Assembly (NCBI GenBank): GCA_033239125.1
Contig: BSWB01000005.1
Location: 19,397,447-19,461,446, forward strand
DNA: 64,000 bases
Direction of reading: 5' to 3'
DNA from: Fagopyrum homotropicum
Lineage: Eukaryota; Streptophyta; Magnoliopsida; Caryophyllales; Polygonaceae
In this document: piece by piece, positions 23,034 through 34,632 of the stretch
How the letters are laid out: every line of letters begins with the position of its first letter
Numbering within the stretch: the first letter of the stretch is position 1
Program-made: the position numbers and the translations under genes
The notes under the pieces: model-generated
What the model was told of the DNA's origin: nothing
The model's database searches: none
Seen by the model: the letters and a program-made list of their open reading frames with translations, nothing else

Positions 23034-25634
23034 TGTAATACCCGAAAATTTAAATTTCCGTTTAAATTTTGAATGCAACCAGATTCCGATCCGCCAACTT
23101 TTATCCTTTTAAATAAAATAAAACGAAATTTAATTTCTATCATTTTATATGACCTTGATTCACATAAAATGATAAATTGGGTAACCGGAAATAATTCCGT
23201 ACCTTTAAAATAAAATGATAACTTATATAATACAGTGAATAATTCCGTAAGTAATCCCGTAATTAAGTTCCGTATTTTAACGGTTCCGGGCGAACAACGG
23301 GTATTCTTTCAACCCATTTGTTTCATTTGAAGAACAGGCCCAATTTGGCCCAAAAAGTCTTCAGTCGGCCCACCTACTTAAAAATTAACCTAACCTAACC
23401 CTAATCCCTGATTAATGAAACTAAACCTAATTTTCCCTAGACCTAATTGCCGCTACATTACTCGTCATTCGTCAACTCCTCCCTCTCTACCGTGACAACT
23501 ACCTCACGCTTTCTGGATATTGATACGACCTTCCACCTCGTTACTGCCCAGCCGCCGTCACCACCGAGTCGGAGACATCGCTGGGGGCAACACCTCGCCT
23601 TCGCCGGGAACCCAGGAAGACCATCACCGCTGACCCGCTGCTCATTAGCCGCCACCGTCGCCCTCAACCATCTACCCTCCGACGCCCGCCTGCTGCAGCC
23701 GCTATAACGAGTCATACGCGAACTGTTGTGCATCGATCAGACGACCATCAACCGCCAGCCACCACCGGGAAGCCGGACGCCGCTGTAGACTTCGCAGCCG
23801 GTGAGATAACGCTACCCTTCCCTCTCCTTCTCCTCTAACTCTCCTGTATGTACACCGCTGCACCGCAGGGAAGGGTGCGGCTGCTGTCAAGAACGCCCGC
23901 GCAGCCTAGAAACCCTTGCCACCTCGACACGGACCAGCAACGAACGGACTCGGAACACCACCCTGCTGCCGGTAAGCTTCTCGTGTGTGCCCTTTCCGTT
24001 GCTGTTGTGATAGTGCAAAGAGTGTTAGGCATATCTGTTCCAATATCGAGAGTGCAGACGGAATCAAGGATTAGGAGTGTTGGGTTGTGTTGTTTTGTTG
24101 TTCAAAATGGGTGACAGTAAGTGTAGAACCCATGACCTCTTGAAACTTTATGTCCCCAGATTTTTGTTTGGTATGTATAAGCTGACCAGTTGAGGAATAA
24201 TTTCCGATACCTTATATCGAGAATTCACCGTTGAATTTTTAATATGTTGTAGATTGAAATATATAGTTTACGGTGTTAAATTTTGAGAGAAAGTTAACGG
24301 TCGGATTAAAACTTATAAGGATTCAAAGTAGGACATATGGGCTGTTTTTACAGCAAAGGGAAAATTGACTAAGTATGAAAAATTTCAGCTTTTACCTCAA
24401 CTTTGGAGATTTATGAAAGGACTATGGTTAAATATTTTGGAGAGATCTTTACCCCTATGTTTAGTATGCATACCATAGAGAAGCTAGGATTTTATCTCGG
24501 AATTTTATACCCTTATCAAAGCCGTGTATATGAACCCAAAGTCGAACCGTAACGACTATGGTATAAATTAAGAATGTTGGATAACTCTTATAAAACCTTA
24601 CTAAATCCTCGCCAAACTTTTCAAGGAGAACTAGATTATGGACATAGGTTCTAAAAGAAAATATCAGAACTAAATGAAAGACCTTGAGAATTTTTGGTAC
24701 TAAGGGTAAAATGGTCTTTTACCGTAAGAGGGCTTTTTCCGTAATTCCTTCGCATGAGGTTGGACATCTGGATGTGATTTTGATCCACATGCCTTATTTG
24801 ACAGGCGTTTGAGTTACCACGAGTACGGACCGATTTGAGACTTGTTAGAGTGTGATTTGACTCAGGTAAGTCCTCGCGACTTACTAATTAGCCGGTTTCT
24901 GAATATTAGTTGGGTGATAATGGTTGTGTGTGTGCAATGTGTGTTATAATAAAAATAACTTGTTAGGACGACCGTGGTTATTATGTGTTAAGGCCCAAGT
25001 GTATGTATAACGGGCCGTGACATCACTGCCCAGCTCTGCCAGGAGACTGGGAGGTTCTCTATACCCAGACCATCTAGGTACACAGTGAGATGCATCGGAT
25101 CCACTCCTGATGGGTACACGGGGGCGGAGGCGAGGTTTGGGAATCCCTCGTGTCACAAAATAAGTATCATTAGAGTGAATGACTTAAATGAAGATAATAA
25201 ATGGATTGTTTGAAAGCATGATGAGTGTTTATTATTTTATGTGTGTGTGTGCTATTATTACTCTCCTAATGTTTAGATAACTAGCTAATGGTTGTTTTGT
25301 TGTGTTTTTAGATTTACCGCAGGTTAGAACAACAGCTGAGTGATCCGGAAGTAGTAGTCAGCCGGGTCTCCGTACTCTTTAGAGTGGGGGTTTGGGGTTG
25401 TTGCTTTGTTGTCTTTCCCTTTTGTTAAGACAGTTAGTCTTTTCCGTTGTTTTAGTACGATAGGCTGTTAGACTTTGTTGCATTCATTCTTTTACAAATA
25501 CATTTATAAATTCGGTTTTTTTTATTTGTGTCTTGTTGCAAGATCCTAGTAATATTGTTGTCAAACTGAGGTCGGGACCCATTGTGAGGTCCTAACCAGT
25601 AGTGCTCCGAGTTCTGAGAATTTGGGGTGTTACA
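23034..25634 (+). repeat. Nat-2 5' LTR (2601 bp)
   Basis: TGTAATACCC...TGTTACA. A possible TATA box (TTATATAATA) lies at about 23223-23232. A GC-rich leader-like region at 23450-23960 contains short frames on both strands (23447-23707 plus; 23458-23733 minus) that change between copies and are not taken as genes. The antisense 70-codon frame at 24944-25156 corresponds to those in the other Nat LTRs. The LTR carries a 3-bp insertion near 24885 relative to its partner. Confidence 0.95.
24866..25311 (+). other. putative intron inside the Nat-2 5' LTR
   Basis: Donor CAG/GTAAGT at 24866 and acceptor GTTTTTAG ending 25311, 446 nt. The partner in the 3' LTR is 32155-32597. Everything between 24985 and 25160 is the most conserved block of the LTR. 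Confidence 0.5.
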
Positions 25635-25637
25635 ACA

Positions 25638-25650
25638 TGGTATCAGAGCT
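25638..25650 (+). other. primer-binding site of Nat-2
   Basis: TGGTATCAGAGCT, the standard plant initiator-tRNA-Met complement, 3 nt after the LTR. Confidence 0.95.
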
Positions 25651-26404
25651 CTAGGTTGGCAACAATGACACTTGAAATCTTCTGAAAGACCGAATAAGTA
25701 CCTGAACAGAACCCGAAAAGGGATCTGAGTTTTAAAAAGGACTTTTGGTTTTCAAATGCATGCATAGTCTGGTTGGGATAGAAAAGTACGGCTGACCACC
25801 ACTACTACCGCGGATCTCAGTATGCTTAGTATAGACTTATAGTATTGTACAATTATGTATGTTATATAAATATCTATATATATGTAGCATGTTATTACCC
25901 TAGAGGATATGAAATATCCTTTAGTTGAGTTATCATGATGCGATCATCGCCTCATGATAAAACGTTTGGAGATCTTAATGGGTATCTGTAAGAAGATAGT
26001 GGACTCATACCCCAGATTGGAACATTACATTATGGCAGACGCCCTGGTGGTTTCTACAATTGTCCGAAGAACGAGTGGTTAAGGAGTTGAGGATTACTAG
26101 AGGATGTTAACATCAAGAACAATCGGGCGAGAAAAGAATATCAAGCAATTCAAATAGAAGTAATAGAAAACCGTACAAAAATTTTAGCGGTATGACGACG
26201 AGAGGTGAAACTCAAGATGCATGTAAGGACTAATAAGAGCGCGGATTGAGGAGGACAACATCAAAACACAATTCAAACAAAGTATAGCACAACTACACTT
26301 GGCGGGTTAAAGGACACTACAACCAAGGTGGATGCCACCATAGACAAGTATGAGCATGAGAGTACAAAGAAAATAGAGTGTTGACCCAGATGTAAAAGAT
26401 TAAA

Positions 26405-26718
26405 GGAGTATCAAGACAGAGATTAACGATTGAGTTTAAAAGACAAAAATTTATAAATTTCATAACCATGGAGATGGGTTGACTCCTTTAGAGACACGAG
26501 AATATTGAAGGAAAGCACGACACAAGTATCAAAGATAGTAGAAGTCTGAAATTGAGACAATGGAGTATCAAGACAGAGATTAACGATCGAGTTTAAAAGA
26601 CAAAAATTTATAAATTTCATAACCATGGAGATGGGTTGACTCCTTTAGAGACACGAGAATATTGAAGGAAAGCACGACACAAGTATCAAAGATAGTAGAA
26701 GTCTGAAATTGAGACAAT
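26405..26718 (+). repeat. 157-bp tandem duplication in Nat-2
   Basis: 26405-26561 and 26562-26718 are almost identical (one visible difference, GATTGAG against GATCGAG). Nat-1 does not show it, so it arose in the Nat-2 lineage or after insertion. Confidence 0.9.
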
Positions 26719-26990
26719 GGATTTCCATGAAGGTAATGTTACAAAACAACATCCACCGAGGAAGAAGCATGTGCGGGAATGATCATGGCGGACTTGAGGG
26801 ATCATAATAACTACTCAATCACCAAGAGACTTAAGTTAACCATACTAGTGGTTCACTACAAAGAGCTGCAGGTAGACGATAACTTAGGTAAAAGGAACCG
26901 CGAAAATGGGTTTGCACGCTATCACGGAAGGTTTGATAAACCCATAGATGGCAGGTGAATAATGCAACTAGACCCGGATAAAGTGATCTT

Positions 26991-27014
26991 AAAAAAAAAA
27001 AAAAAAAAAAAAAA
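26991..27014 (+). repeat. poly(A) run, 24 nt
   Basis: An uninterrupted A run inside the Nat-2 interior. Nat-1 has only CTTACAAAAGTG at the matching place, so it is an expansion and not a retroposition tail. Confidence 0.9.
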
Positions 27015-29928
27015 GTGTAAATTGTGGAAGGAGCTAAATGTGTATAAACGGATAACCTATAAGGGATAAGTTTTCACCTTGTATATCCGCATCGAAAGAG
27101 ATAGAAGAAAAGTAAGTCTACGATCTGGTAGAAGACCAACTACAGACTAACTAGTAATAACGGAGAATTCACACGTCTGAGTTGACCAGTGATGACCGGT
27201 TGGTAGATAAGAAGAATAACATCAGATTTACTAAAGAATGTTACCGACATATGGAGAATCTCTACAAAAGATCAACGGCGACAATTGTAAAGTTAAACCG
27301 ATACAAGTACCAGCACCCTTAATAGTAACATGGAATGAGTTCGAGCCAATATCTCTAATTAAGAATTTAAGGAGAAGATTTTGACGGCCGGGAATGACCC
27401 CATAGGTCTTTAAAGAGATCAAGGAAATGGTTGTGAGCAATTTCTTAACTTCTGGCTAAGAAAAAGGTACAATTCACAGTAGTACTAATGGATTGCATAA
27501 GGAGAACTAGAGGAGTAAGAAGAAGCAGATGATTTTAATCATGTCCGACGTCAATCAAGACAGAAGGTGCTTAACATGCCACACATATGAGACTGATGGT
27601 GCCCTCCCGAGGTTTACAGAGGAAGCCTTTTTGACTAAAGATGTCACACTGAATAACTACAGTTATAGAGACGCAGCAAACATAGAGATTATGATCTTAG
27701 TGTCTTGATAATATGTCTCATCGAGTTGTGAGGTGATTGAAGATGGAATCTGCATGTTGGTTAGAATAGACATGAGAAGGAGTAAAGTTGAATGACTAAA
27801 GGTTGCTAAATAGATCCGGTATTACCCCAATAAGATAATTACCGAAATGTGTCTATATAAGTAATGAGAAATGGTGGTACTCCGATGAAAATTCAAGCTC
27901 GACTGATGACATAAGAGTTGATAAAGTAATAAGACCAACCAACGTGGTTCGTAAAGCGAGTACGAGAAAACTCAAAGGGGTGACTATCCTACTGGGGGGT
28001 AAAGATTTATAGAAGGTATAACGACACAAGCATAAGGACAACGCGAGTCAAGAACTTTGATTTTTGAGAAAATCATATACAACTGAGGTTTCTTATACAA
28101 ATGGTACAGATAGGTGTTTGATAAAATTCATACACATCGGACCGATAACGCTAGGATGGATAAGGTGTAAACCAAAAGAATACCTTAACCAGTAAGAGGA
28201 AGAGTCAGGTATCAAATGACGGGGCTTGCTAAATTGGAATAAAGTGTTGAGATGAGGATACCTTTGTAGAATCTATGCAAAGTACAACGTAAGTGAGGTT
28301 CCAACATTAAATGGGCAATAATGATCAACTGAAAGTTAAGACCGATTCAGGGGAGGAAATTGTTATAAAACGAGTCACCTGGTGAAAGAGTTCACAAGAC
28401 AAGCTTGAGAGACCAAAAGAGATAAAATGTCGACCCGGATATGAGGGTCTAAGGTGCATGGAAGGGATACCTACAATGGAGTATAGAAGCATAATGTAGA
28501 CTTTACAAGTGTGGAGAGGTTTTGACCTCCTCAAAGATATAGGAATTTGAAAGAAATCACAATGCCGGTATCAAAGAGTTGAATCCTTGTAGCATAAACA
28601 ACGGAGTTTCATGAAAGCAATATTGCCGGTAACACTAGCAAAGGAATGTATATACGAGAATGGCCTTGGTGGACTCGAAAGTCCAAGGTAACCCCAATTA
28701 TCATGGGATCTAAGTCATCAATACCGACGGTCCATGCAAGGGGATGATAACTAAAGTCATCAGAACTACAAAGATATTTACCAGCTATCGTTGAAGACTC
28801 GGAATGATTATTTGTGTCAAGATGAATGACCCAGTTGGGTTCGAGAAGTAGATTTAGCCTAAGGAAAACAGAAGTGTGGAAGATAAAACGAATTAGCAAA
28901 GCATGAAAGGATTAATCGAGCAGATGATGTTCACTAGAAATTTAACGCCAGTATAGGTATGAGAAGAGTAAGTCCGGGACATTGAGATAAGTCAATTATA
29001 GGCTGACCGACGTCAACTGAGGACGTGTAATTGTTGGTTGATATTGACGAATAGGTACCGTTAAGAAGAGACATTAGCGACTGCGGATCTAAGAGGTAAC
29101 CTTACCGATGCCTTGAAGGATTTCTCAAGTAGGCAACAACAACCTTCTGAGATGATCTAAGGATATGGAGAGAATCGGGTTAGAGGTTGCTTACTGGTTG
29201 ATTAAGAACAGACTACGGTTGAGTAAGAGAGTAAGGGTATGTTTGCAGAGGATCTTGCTAGTACTAGAAGGAAAGTATATGTGGGTGTGGGTAAATCATG
29301 TTGACCCTCAGAATTTAGAAAGACGCCATGGTGACTAATGGGTGTTACAACAGAAGCGTGGTAGACCCATAACCCGCAGATGAAGAAAATCAATGTTAGA
29401 TTAACTATGAATTCAAGTTAAGGAATTAGAGATCTATATGAACGGGTTTACTTGGGATTGTGTTTTGTTTGAGTTATATAATTTTGAAAGCTTGACAAGA
29501 AATAGGTGATGAGGTATTATTTGAGAAACGGTCCAACTGAGTCGTATTAGGGAGAAAAGACCAAGTGCGTGGTCTTACAAAGAGCATTAACCACCTACCA
29601 AAGTACCGGGAGATGTCTCAGTTCATTGTTTCAGAATTTATAGACGGGATCTTCCGAAAAGTCGGGAGCAAATGGATTCAATAGAAGGAAGAAAGTTTTA
29701 TCATTATTTTTGGTAGTCGCCAAAAGATATAGAGGTGAGTTTAGAAAGGGAACCGTTGATATATATATATATATAAACTGTTTGAGCCTTCACTTTATCG
29801 GTTGACACTATTACCTATACTAGAGGATGTACGCCACTGTTCCCCCATGTCTCAATGAGAGAGTACTTACCGGATAAGAGTCACGTCCTCAGCTTTAAGA
29901 ATCGGATAGATGAACCAAAGTAAACTTT

Positions 29929-30117
29929 GTGGAGTACCCAGTAGCCGTCCTGGAGCGCAGTACTAGACGTCTGCGGTCTAAGGAGATACCTAGGTTGAGA
30001 ATCCAGTGGTCTAGACGAGGAGCTGATGAGGCCACTTGGGAGACCGAGGAGAGTATTAGACGTAACTATTCCGAGTCCTTTGCAGGGCTAGATGTTACGC
30101 CTGTATTGACGAGTTAG
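29929..30117 (+). CDS. chromodomain fragment, only open frame of Nat-2
   Basis: The frame gives 62 codons beginning EYPVAVLERSTRRLRSKEI and containing IQWSRRGADEATWETEE, then a TAG stop. This is the C-terminal chromodomain (or chromodomain-like) segment that follows integrase in Tekay/Del chromoviruses, where it guides integration through chromatin. Upstream of it the frame closes and no integrase core is visible, so it is probably a relic of pol with no independent start. It is nevertheless the only coding island kept in both Nat copies, placed about 200 bp before the polypurine tract as in the parent lineage. Expression as a separate peptide is not supported. Confidence 0.6.
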   Translation: MEYPVAVLERSTRRLRSKEIPRLRIQWSRRGADEATWETEESIRRNYSESFAGLDVTPVLTS

Positions 30118-30309
30118 TACTCGGATGTTGTGTTGTTTGACCTTTCAGGTTTTTTTTATTTGAGTGATTACGTTTTATGGGATACGTGTCTGCTTTCGAT
30201 GATTGAGTAGTTACATGGTAGCAAACGAAAATGTTTAGAAAACTAAAATATACCCAAGGAAACGTGTGAGTAAAACAATGATTCTAAGTTTCGGGACGAA
30301 ACTTCTTTT

Positions 30310-30322
30310 AAGGGGGCACTGA
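30310..30322 (+). other. polypurine tract of Nat-2
   Basis: AAGGGGGCACTGA immediately before the 3' LTR. Confidence 0.85.
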
Positions 30323-32922
30323 TGTAATACCCGAAAATTTAAATTTCCGTTTAAATTTTGAATGCAACCAGATTCCGATCCGCCAACTTTTATCCTTTTA
30401 AATAAAATAAAACGAGATTTAATTTCTATCATTTTATATGACCTTGATTCACATAAAATGATAAATTGGGTAACCGAAAATAATTCCGTACCTTTAAAAT
30501 AAAATGATAACTTATATAATACAGTGAATAATTCCGTAAGTAATCCCGTAATTAAGTTCCATATTTTAACGGTTCCGGGCGAACAACGGGTATTCTTTCA
30601 ACCCATTTGTTTCATTTGAAGAACAGGCCCAATTTGGCCCAAAAAGTCTTCAGTCGGCCCACCTACTTAAAAATTAACCTAACCTAACCCTAATCCCTGA
30701 TTAATGAAACTAAACCTAATTTTCCCTAGACCTAATTGCCGCTACATTACTCATCATTCGTCAACTCCTCCCTCTCTACCGTGACAACTACCTCACGCTT
30801 TCTGGATATTGATACGACCTTCCACCTCGTTTCTGCCCAGCCGCCGTCACCACCGAGTCGGAGACATCGCTGGGGGCAACACCTCGCCTTCGCCGGGAAC
30901 CCAGGAAGACCATCACCGCTGACCCGCTGCTCATTAGCCGCCACCGTCGCCCTCAAGCATCTACCCTCCGACGCCCGCCTGCTGCAGCCGCTGCAACGAG
31001 TCATTCGCGAACTGCTGTGCATCGATCAGACGACCATCAACCGCCAGCCACCACCGGGAAGCCGGACGCCGCTGTAGACTTCGCAGCCGGTGAGATAACG
31101 CTACCCTTCCCTCTCCTTCTCCTCTAACTCTCCTGTATGTACACCGCTGCACCGCGGAGAAGGGTGCGGCTGCTGTCAAGAACGCCCGCGCAGCCCAGAA
31201 ACCCTCGCCACCTCGACACGGACCAGCAACGAACGGACTCGGAACACCACCCTGCTGCCGGTAAGCTTCTCGTGTGTGCCCTTTCCGTTGCTGTTGTGAT
31301 AGTGCAAAGAGTGTTAGGCATATCTGTTCCAATATCGAGAGTGCAGACGGAATCAAGGATTAGGAGTGTTGGGTTGTGTTGTTTTGTTGTTCAAAATGGG
31401 TGACAGTAAGTGTAGAACCCATGACCTCTTGAAACTTTATGTCCCCAGATTTTTGTTTGGTATGTATAAGCTGACCAGTTGAGGAATAATTTCCGATACC
31501 TTATATCGAGAATCCACCGTTGAATTTTTAATATGTGGTAGATTGAAATATATAGTTTACGGTGTTAAATTTTGAGAGAAAGTTAACGGTCGGATTAAAA
31601 CTTATAAGGATTCAAAGTAGGACATATGGGCTGTTTTTACAGCAAAGGGAAAATTGACTAAGTATGAAAAATTTCAGCTTTTACCTCAACTTTGGAGATT
31701 TATGAAAGGACTATGGTTAAATATTTTGGAAAGATCTTTACCCCTATGTTTAGTATGCATACCATAGAGAAGCTAGGATTTTATCTCGAAATTTTATACC
31801 CTTATCAAAGCCGTGTATATGAACCCAAAGTCGAACCGTAACGACTATGGTATAAATTAAGAATGTTGGATAACTCTTATAAAACCTTACTAAATCCTCG
31901 CCAAACTTTTCAAGGAGAACTAGATTATGGACATAGGTTCTAAAAAAAAATATCATAACTAAATGAAAGACCTTGAGAATTTTTGGTACTAAGGGTAAAA
32001 TGGTCTTTTACCGTAAGAGGGCTTTTTCCGTAATTCCTTCGCATGAGGTTGGACATCTGGATGTGATTTTGATCCACATGCCTTATTTGACAGGCGTTTG
32101 AGTTACCACGAGTACGGACCGATTTGAGACTTGTTAGAGTGTGATTTGACTCAGGTAAGTCCTCGCGACTTACTTAGCCGGTTTCTGAATATTAGTTGGG
32201 TGATAATGGTTGTGTGTGTGCAATGTGTGTTATAATAAAAATAACTTGTTAGGACGACCGTGGTTATTATGTGTTAAGGCCCAAGTGTATGTATAACGGG
32301 CCGTGACATCACTGCCCAGCTCTGCCAGGAGACTGGGAGGTTCTCTATACCCAGACCATCTAGGTACACGGTGAGATGCATCGGATCCACTCCTGATGGG
32401 TACACGGGGGCGGAGGCGAGGTTTGGGAATCCCTCGTGTCACAAAATAAGTATCATTAGAGTGAATGACTTAAATGAAGATAATAAATGGATTGTTTGAA
32501 AGCATGATGAGTGTTTATTATTTTATGTGTGTGTGTGCTATTATTACTTTCCTAATGTTTAGATAACTAGCTAATGGTTGTTTTGTTGTGTTTTTAGATT
32601 TACCGCAGGTTAGAACAGCAGCTGAGTGATCCGGAAGTAGTGGTCAGCCGGGTCTCCGTACTCTTTAGAGTGGGGGTTTGGGGTTGTTGCTTTGTTGTCT
32701 TTCCCTTTTGTTAAGACAGTTAGTCTTTTCCGTTGTTTTAGTACGATAGACTGTTAGACTTTGTTGCATTCATTCTTTTACAAATACATTTATAAATTTC
32801 AGTTTTTTTTTATTTGTGTCTTGTTGCAAGATCCTAGTAATATTGTTGTCAAACTGAGGTAGGGACCCATTGTGAGGTCCTAACCAGTAGCGCTCCGAGT
32901 TCTGAGAATTTGGGGTGTTACA
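30323..32922 (+). repeat. Nat-2 3' LTR (2600 bp)
   Basis: Partner of 23034-25634 at about 99% identity. It ends TGTTACA and is followed directly by the TTTAA duplication. Putative intron 32155-32597; antisense frame 32230-32442. Confidence 0.95.
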
Positions 32923-32927
32923 TTTAA

Positions 32928-34005
32928 CTAGATACCTATTATTCATTCCAACTTTTTATGTACAACACTTTTCATGTGAGCCCAACCCTTTTCAAATAGT
33001 TAATTAACAATATCAAGTTTCTACAAGTTTTATTTAAAGTAATTGCTTAGAAAATTCACCTAGATATTATGAGAAACTAGTTTAACTATCGTACCTTATA
33101 CATGTTAATTTATTATAAATAATTAATTTTATCTATAAAAAATTTTGGAATTAAAAATTACGAGTTTAATTTTATAAATGCTCAAACATATATAAAATAT
33201 AGACGTGATATCTAAGTGATTTATAAAAAATTTGTAGCTTTACAAATGAATTAAAATTTAATCTAACTTAGTTTAACAGAAATTGTTTTTTTTAAAATGA
33301 GATTACAATAAATCTAACGTATAATTTAATTATAGAAGTTGTGATCAAAAGAAAAATAATAATATTTCTTAAATAGAAGTTATATATATATAACTGAAAA
33401 TTGAGGCAAAGTTGTGTTGATGTTTAGTGGTGTGAATAATTGAGGGGCTTCTGTCTTATCCATTGAAAACCGTAGCCAAAACAAAGAGAGAGGCAATCCA
33501 AATTAAATCTATTTATAATATTAAAATATGTATGTTCTTTTAGTATATGTACCATATTGGTAACACGTACCTACAAACTCATGGCCGGATTATGTTGGGA
33601 TGGACCACAACCAAAGGAGTATACATTATCGCCTTTCTATTTCGTGCCTTAGTGGACAAGCTAGGGATTCATTTTCAACACTATTTTAGGGCTTATTTGG
33701 TTTATTTAAAAAGTGGTCTTGCGATATATTTTAGTGATATATGACATTAATCATTTATATACACTACATTATGTAGTAGAGTTGAGCATATATATTTGAG
33801 CTCCAAGCTCCGACCATATCATGAAAGTGGCCACCAATTATATCATTTTACGTGAAAGCATAAACAATAACGTATAAATAATAATAATAATAATGTGAAA
33901 AATGAAATCCACAAGAAGGCACTCAATAAAGCTAAAGTAACTCCCTCCACTTTGGACACTTAAAAAAGAAGAATAAAAAATTAAACCCATCGTATCGTTA
34001 AGCTC
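32928..34005. other. upstream region of DUF761 gene 2
   Basis: AT-rich and non-coding. From about 33390 it is homologous to the gene 1 upstream region but more compact: the blocks lie about 700 bp before the ATG here and about 1370 bp there. The short frame at 33547-33744 lies in this conserved non-coding stretch and is not taken as a gene. Confidence 0.65.
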
Positions 34006-34013
34006 CATAAATA
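34006..34013 (+). promoter_or_regulatory. TATA-like box of DUF761 gene 2
   Basis: CATAAATA inside CCATAAATACCC, 90 nt before the ATG and identical to the gene 1 element. Confidence 0.6.
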
Positions 34014-34095
34014 CCCATGAACTGGCTCCAGTATTCTCAAACACTGAAACACAGCAAACACAAAATCAAACCCTAAAAAACCCAGAAACTCAAAA

Positions 34096-34632
34096 ATGAA
34101 GATGGAGAACGAAATTCAAGTTGAAGCATTTCCAAGGAGGGTTTGGAGTGTGATGAGGGTTTTATTCTTCATGTTAAAAAAGGGAGTGTCGAAGAAGAAG
34201 ATCGCTTTACAACTCAACCTCATTCTTAAACGCGGCAAGTTCGCCGGAAAATCCGTCGGAAATTTGATGTCTATCCACCGGTCTGCCACCGATGCCACCG
34301 CCGAGTTGTTCTACAAGACGGCGGTGGAGAGGGGAGAGTATGAGTTCAGCTGTAGTAACACGCCGGCCCACCACAAGTTCCTCTTCAAGAAAAAGCATCC
34401 CAAAGCTCATTATGAGACCGTTGAGGAGGAACTAAACGACGTCGTTGGGGTCTCCGCCTCCCCAATTTTGCCTGGTCTTCTCGGATTTAGGCAGACTCGG
34501 GTATCCGACTCTCCGTATCCGGTTTCGTTCGATCGGGTTGATGAAGGGGATCGACACGTGGACGATGATGCCGAAGAGTTTATCATGAGGTTCTACAGCC
34601 AGCTTAAAAGACAGTCTCTTACCGACGGTTAA
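34096..34632 (+). CDS. DUF761-domain protein, ACRE146-like (paralogue 2)
   Basis: An intronless 178-residue frame collinear with paralogue 1: N-terminal FPRR...MRVLFFMLKKGVSKKK (12-35), the EYEFSCSNTPAHHKFLFKKK motif (81-100), an LPGLLGF linker (125-131), and the DUF761-type end VDDDAEEFIMRFYSQLKRQ (155-173). The family is small, plant-specific and of unknown biochemical role; defence or stress induction is reported for relatives. The ATG at 34096 is supported by the matching start in gene 1 and a CAAAAATGAAG context. It has an extra TAVERG-type segment before the EYEFSC motif and ends SLTDG, where gene 1 stops five codons earlier. The differences preserve the frame, which suggests both copies have been under selection. 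Confidence 0.85.
   Translation: MKMENEIQVEAFPRRVWSVMRVLFFMLKKGVSKKKIALQLNLILKRGKFAGKSVGNLMSIHRSATDATAELFYKTAVERGEYEFSCSNTPAHHKFLFKKKHPKAHYETVEEELNDVVGVSASPILPGLLGFRQTRVSDSPYPVSFDRVDEGDRHVDDDAEEFIMRFYSQLKRQSLTDG

Larger units (their letters stand above)
25651..29928 (+). other. Nat-2 non-coding interior
   Basis: No frame above about 96 codons and no retroelement motif on either strand. It is collinear in patches with 821-4873. Element-specific changes are a tandem duplication (26405-26718), a 24-nt A run (26991-27014) and an AT run near 29760. Given LTRs about 1% apart, the loss of coding must predate insertion. Confidence 0.8.
23029..32927 (+). mobile_element. Nat-2: complete young non-autonomous Tekay/Del-type element with target duplication
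   Basis: The element proper is 23034-32922 (9889 bp). It is bordered by a perfect 5-bp duplication, TTTAA at 23029-23033 and 32923-32927. The LTRs (2601 and 2600 bp) differ by roughly 28 substitutions and two or three small indels by hand count, about 1%, so insertion was recent. It has a perfect primer-binding site and polypurine tract but no coding sequence apart from one chromodomain frame. Retrotransposition therefore relied on proteins from another element. It is the reference copy of the Nat family. Confidence 0.95.

Noticed and set aside
30736..31356. Frames of 91-131 codons on both strands in the GC-rich LTR leader (also 23447-24114)
   Set aside because: Several overlapping frames in one GC-rich stretch of an LTR; differences between the two LTR copies include codon-disrupting changes. 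GC-rich sequence alone explains the open frames.
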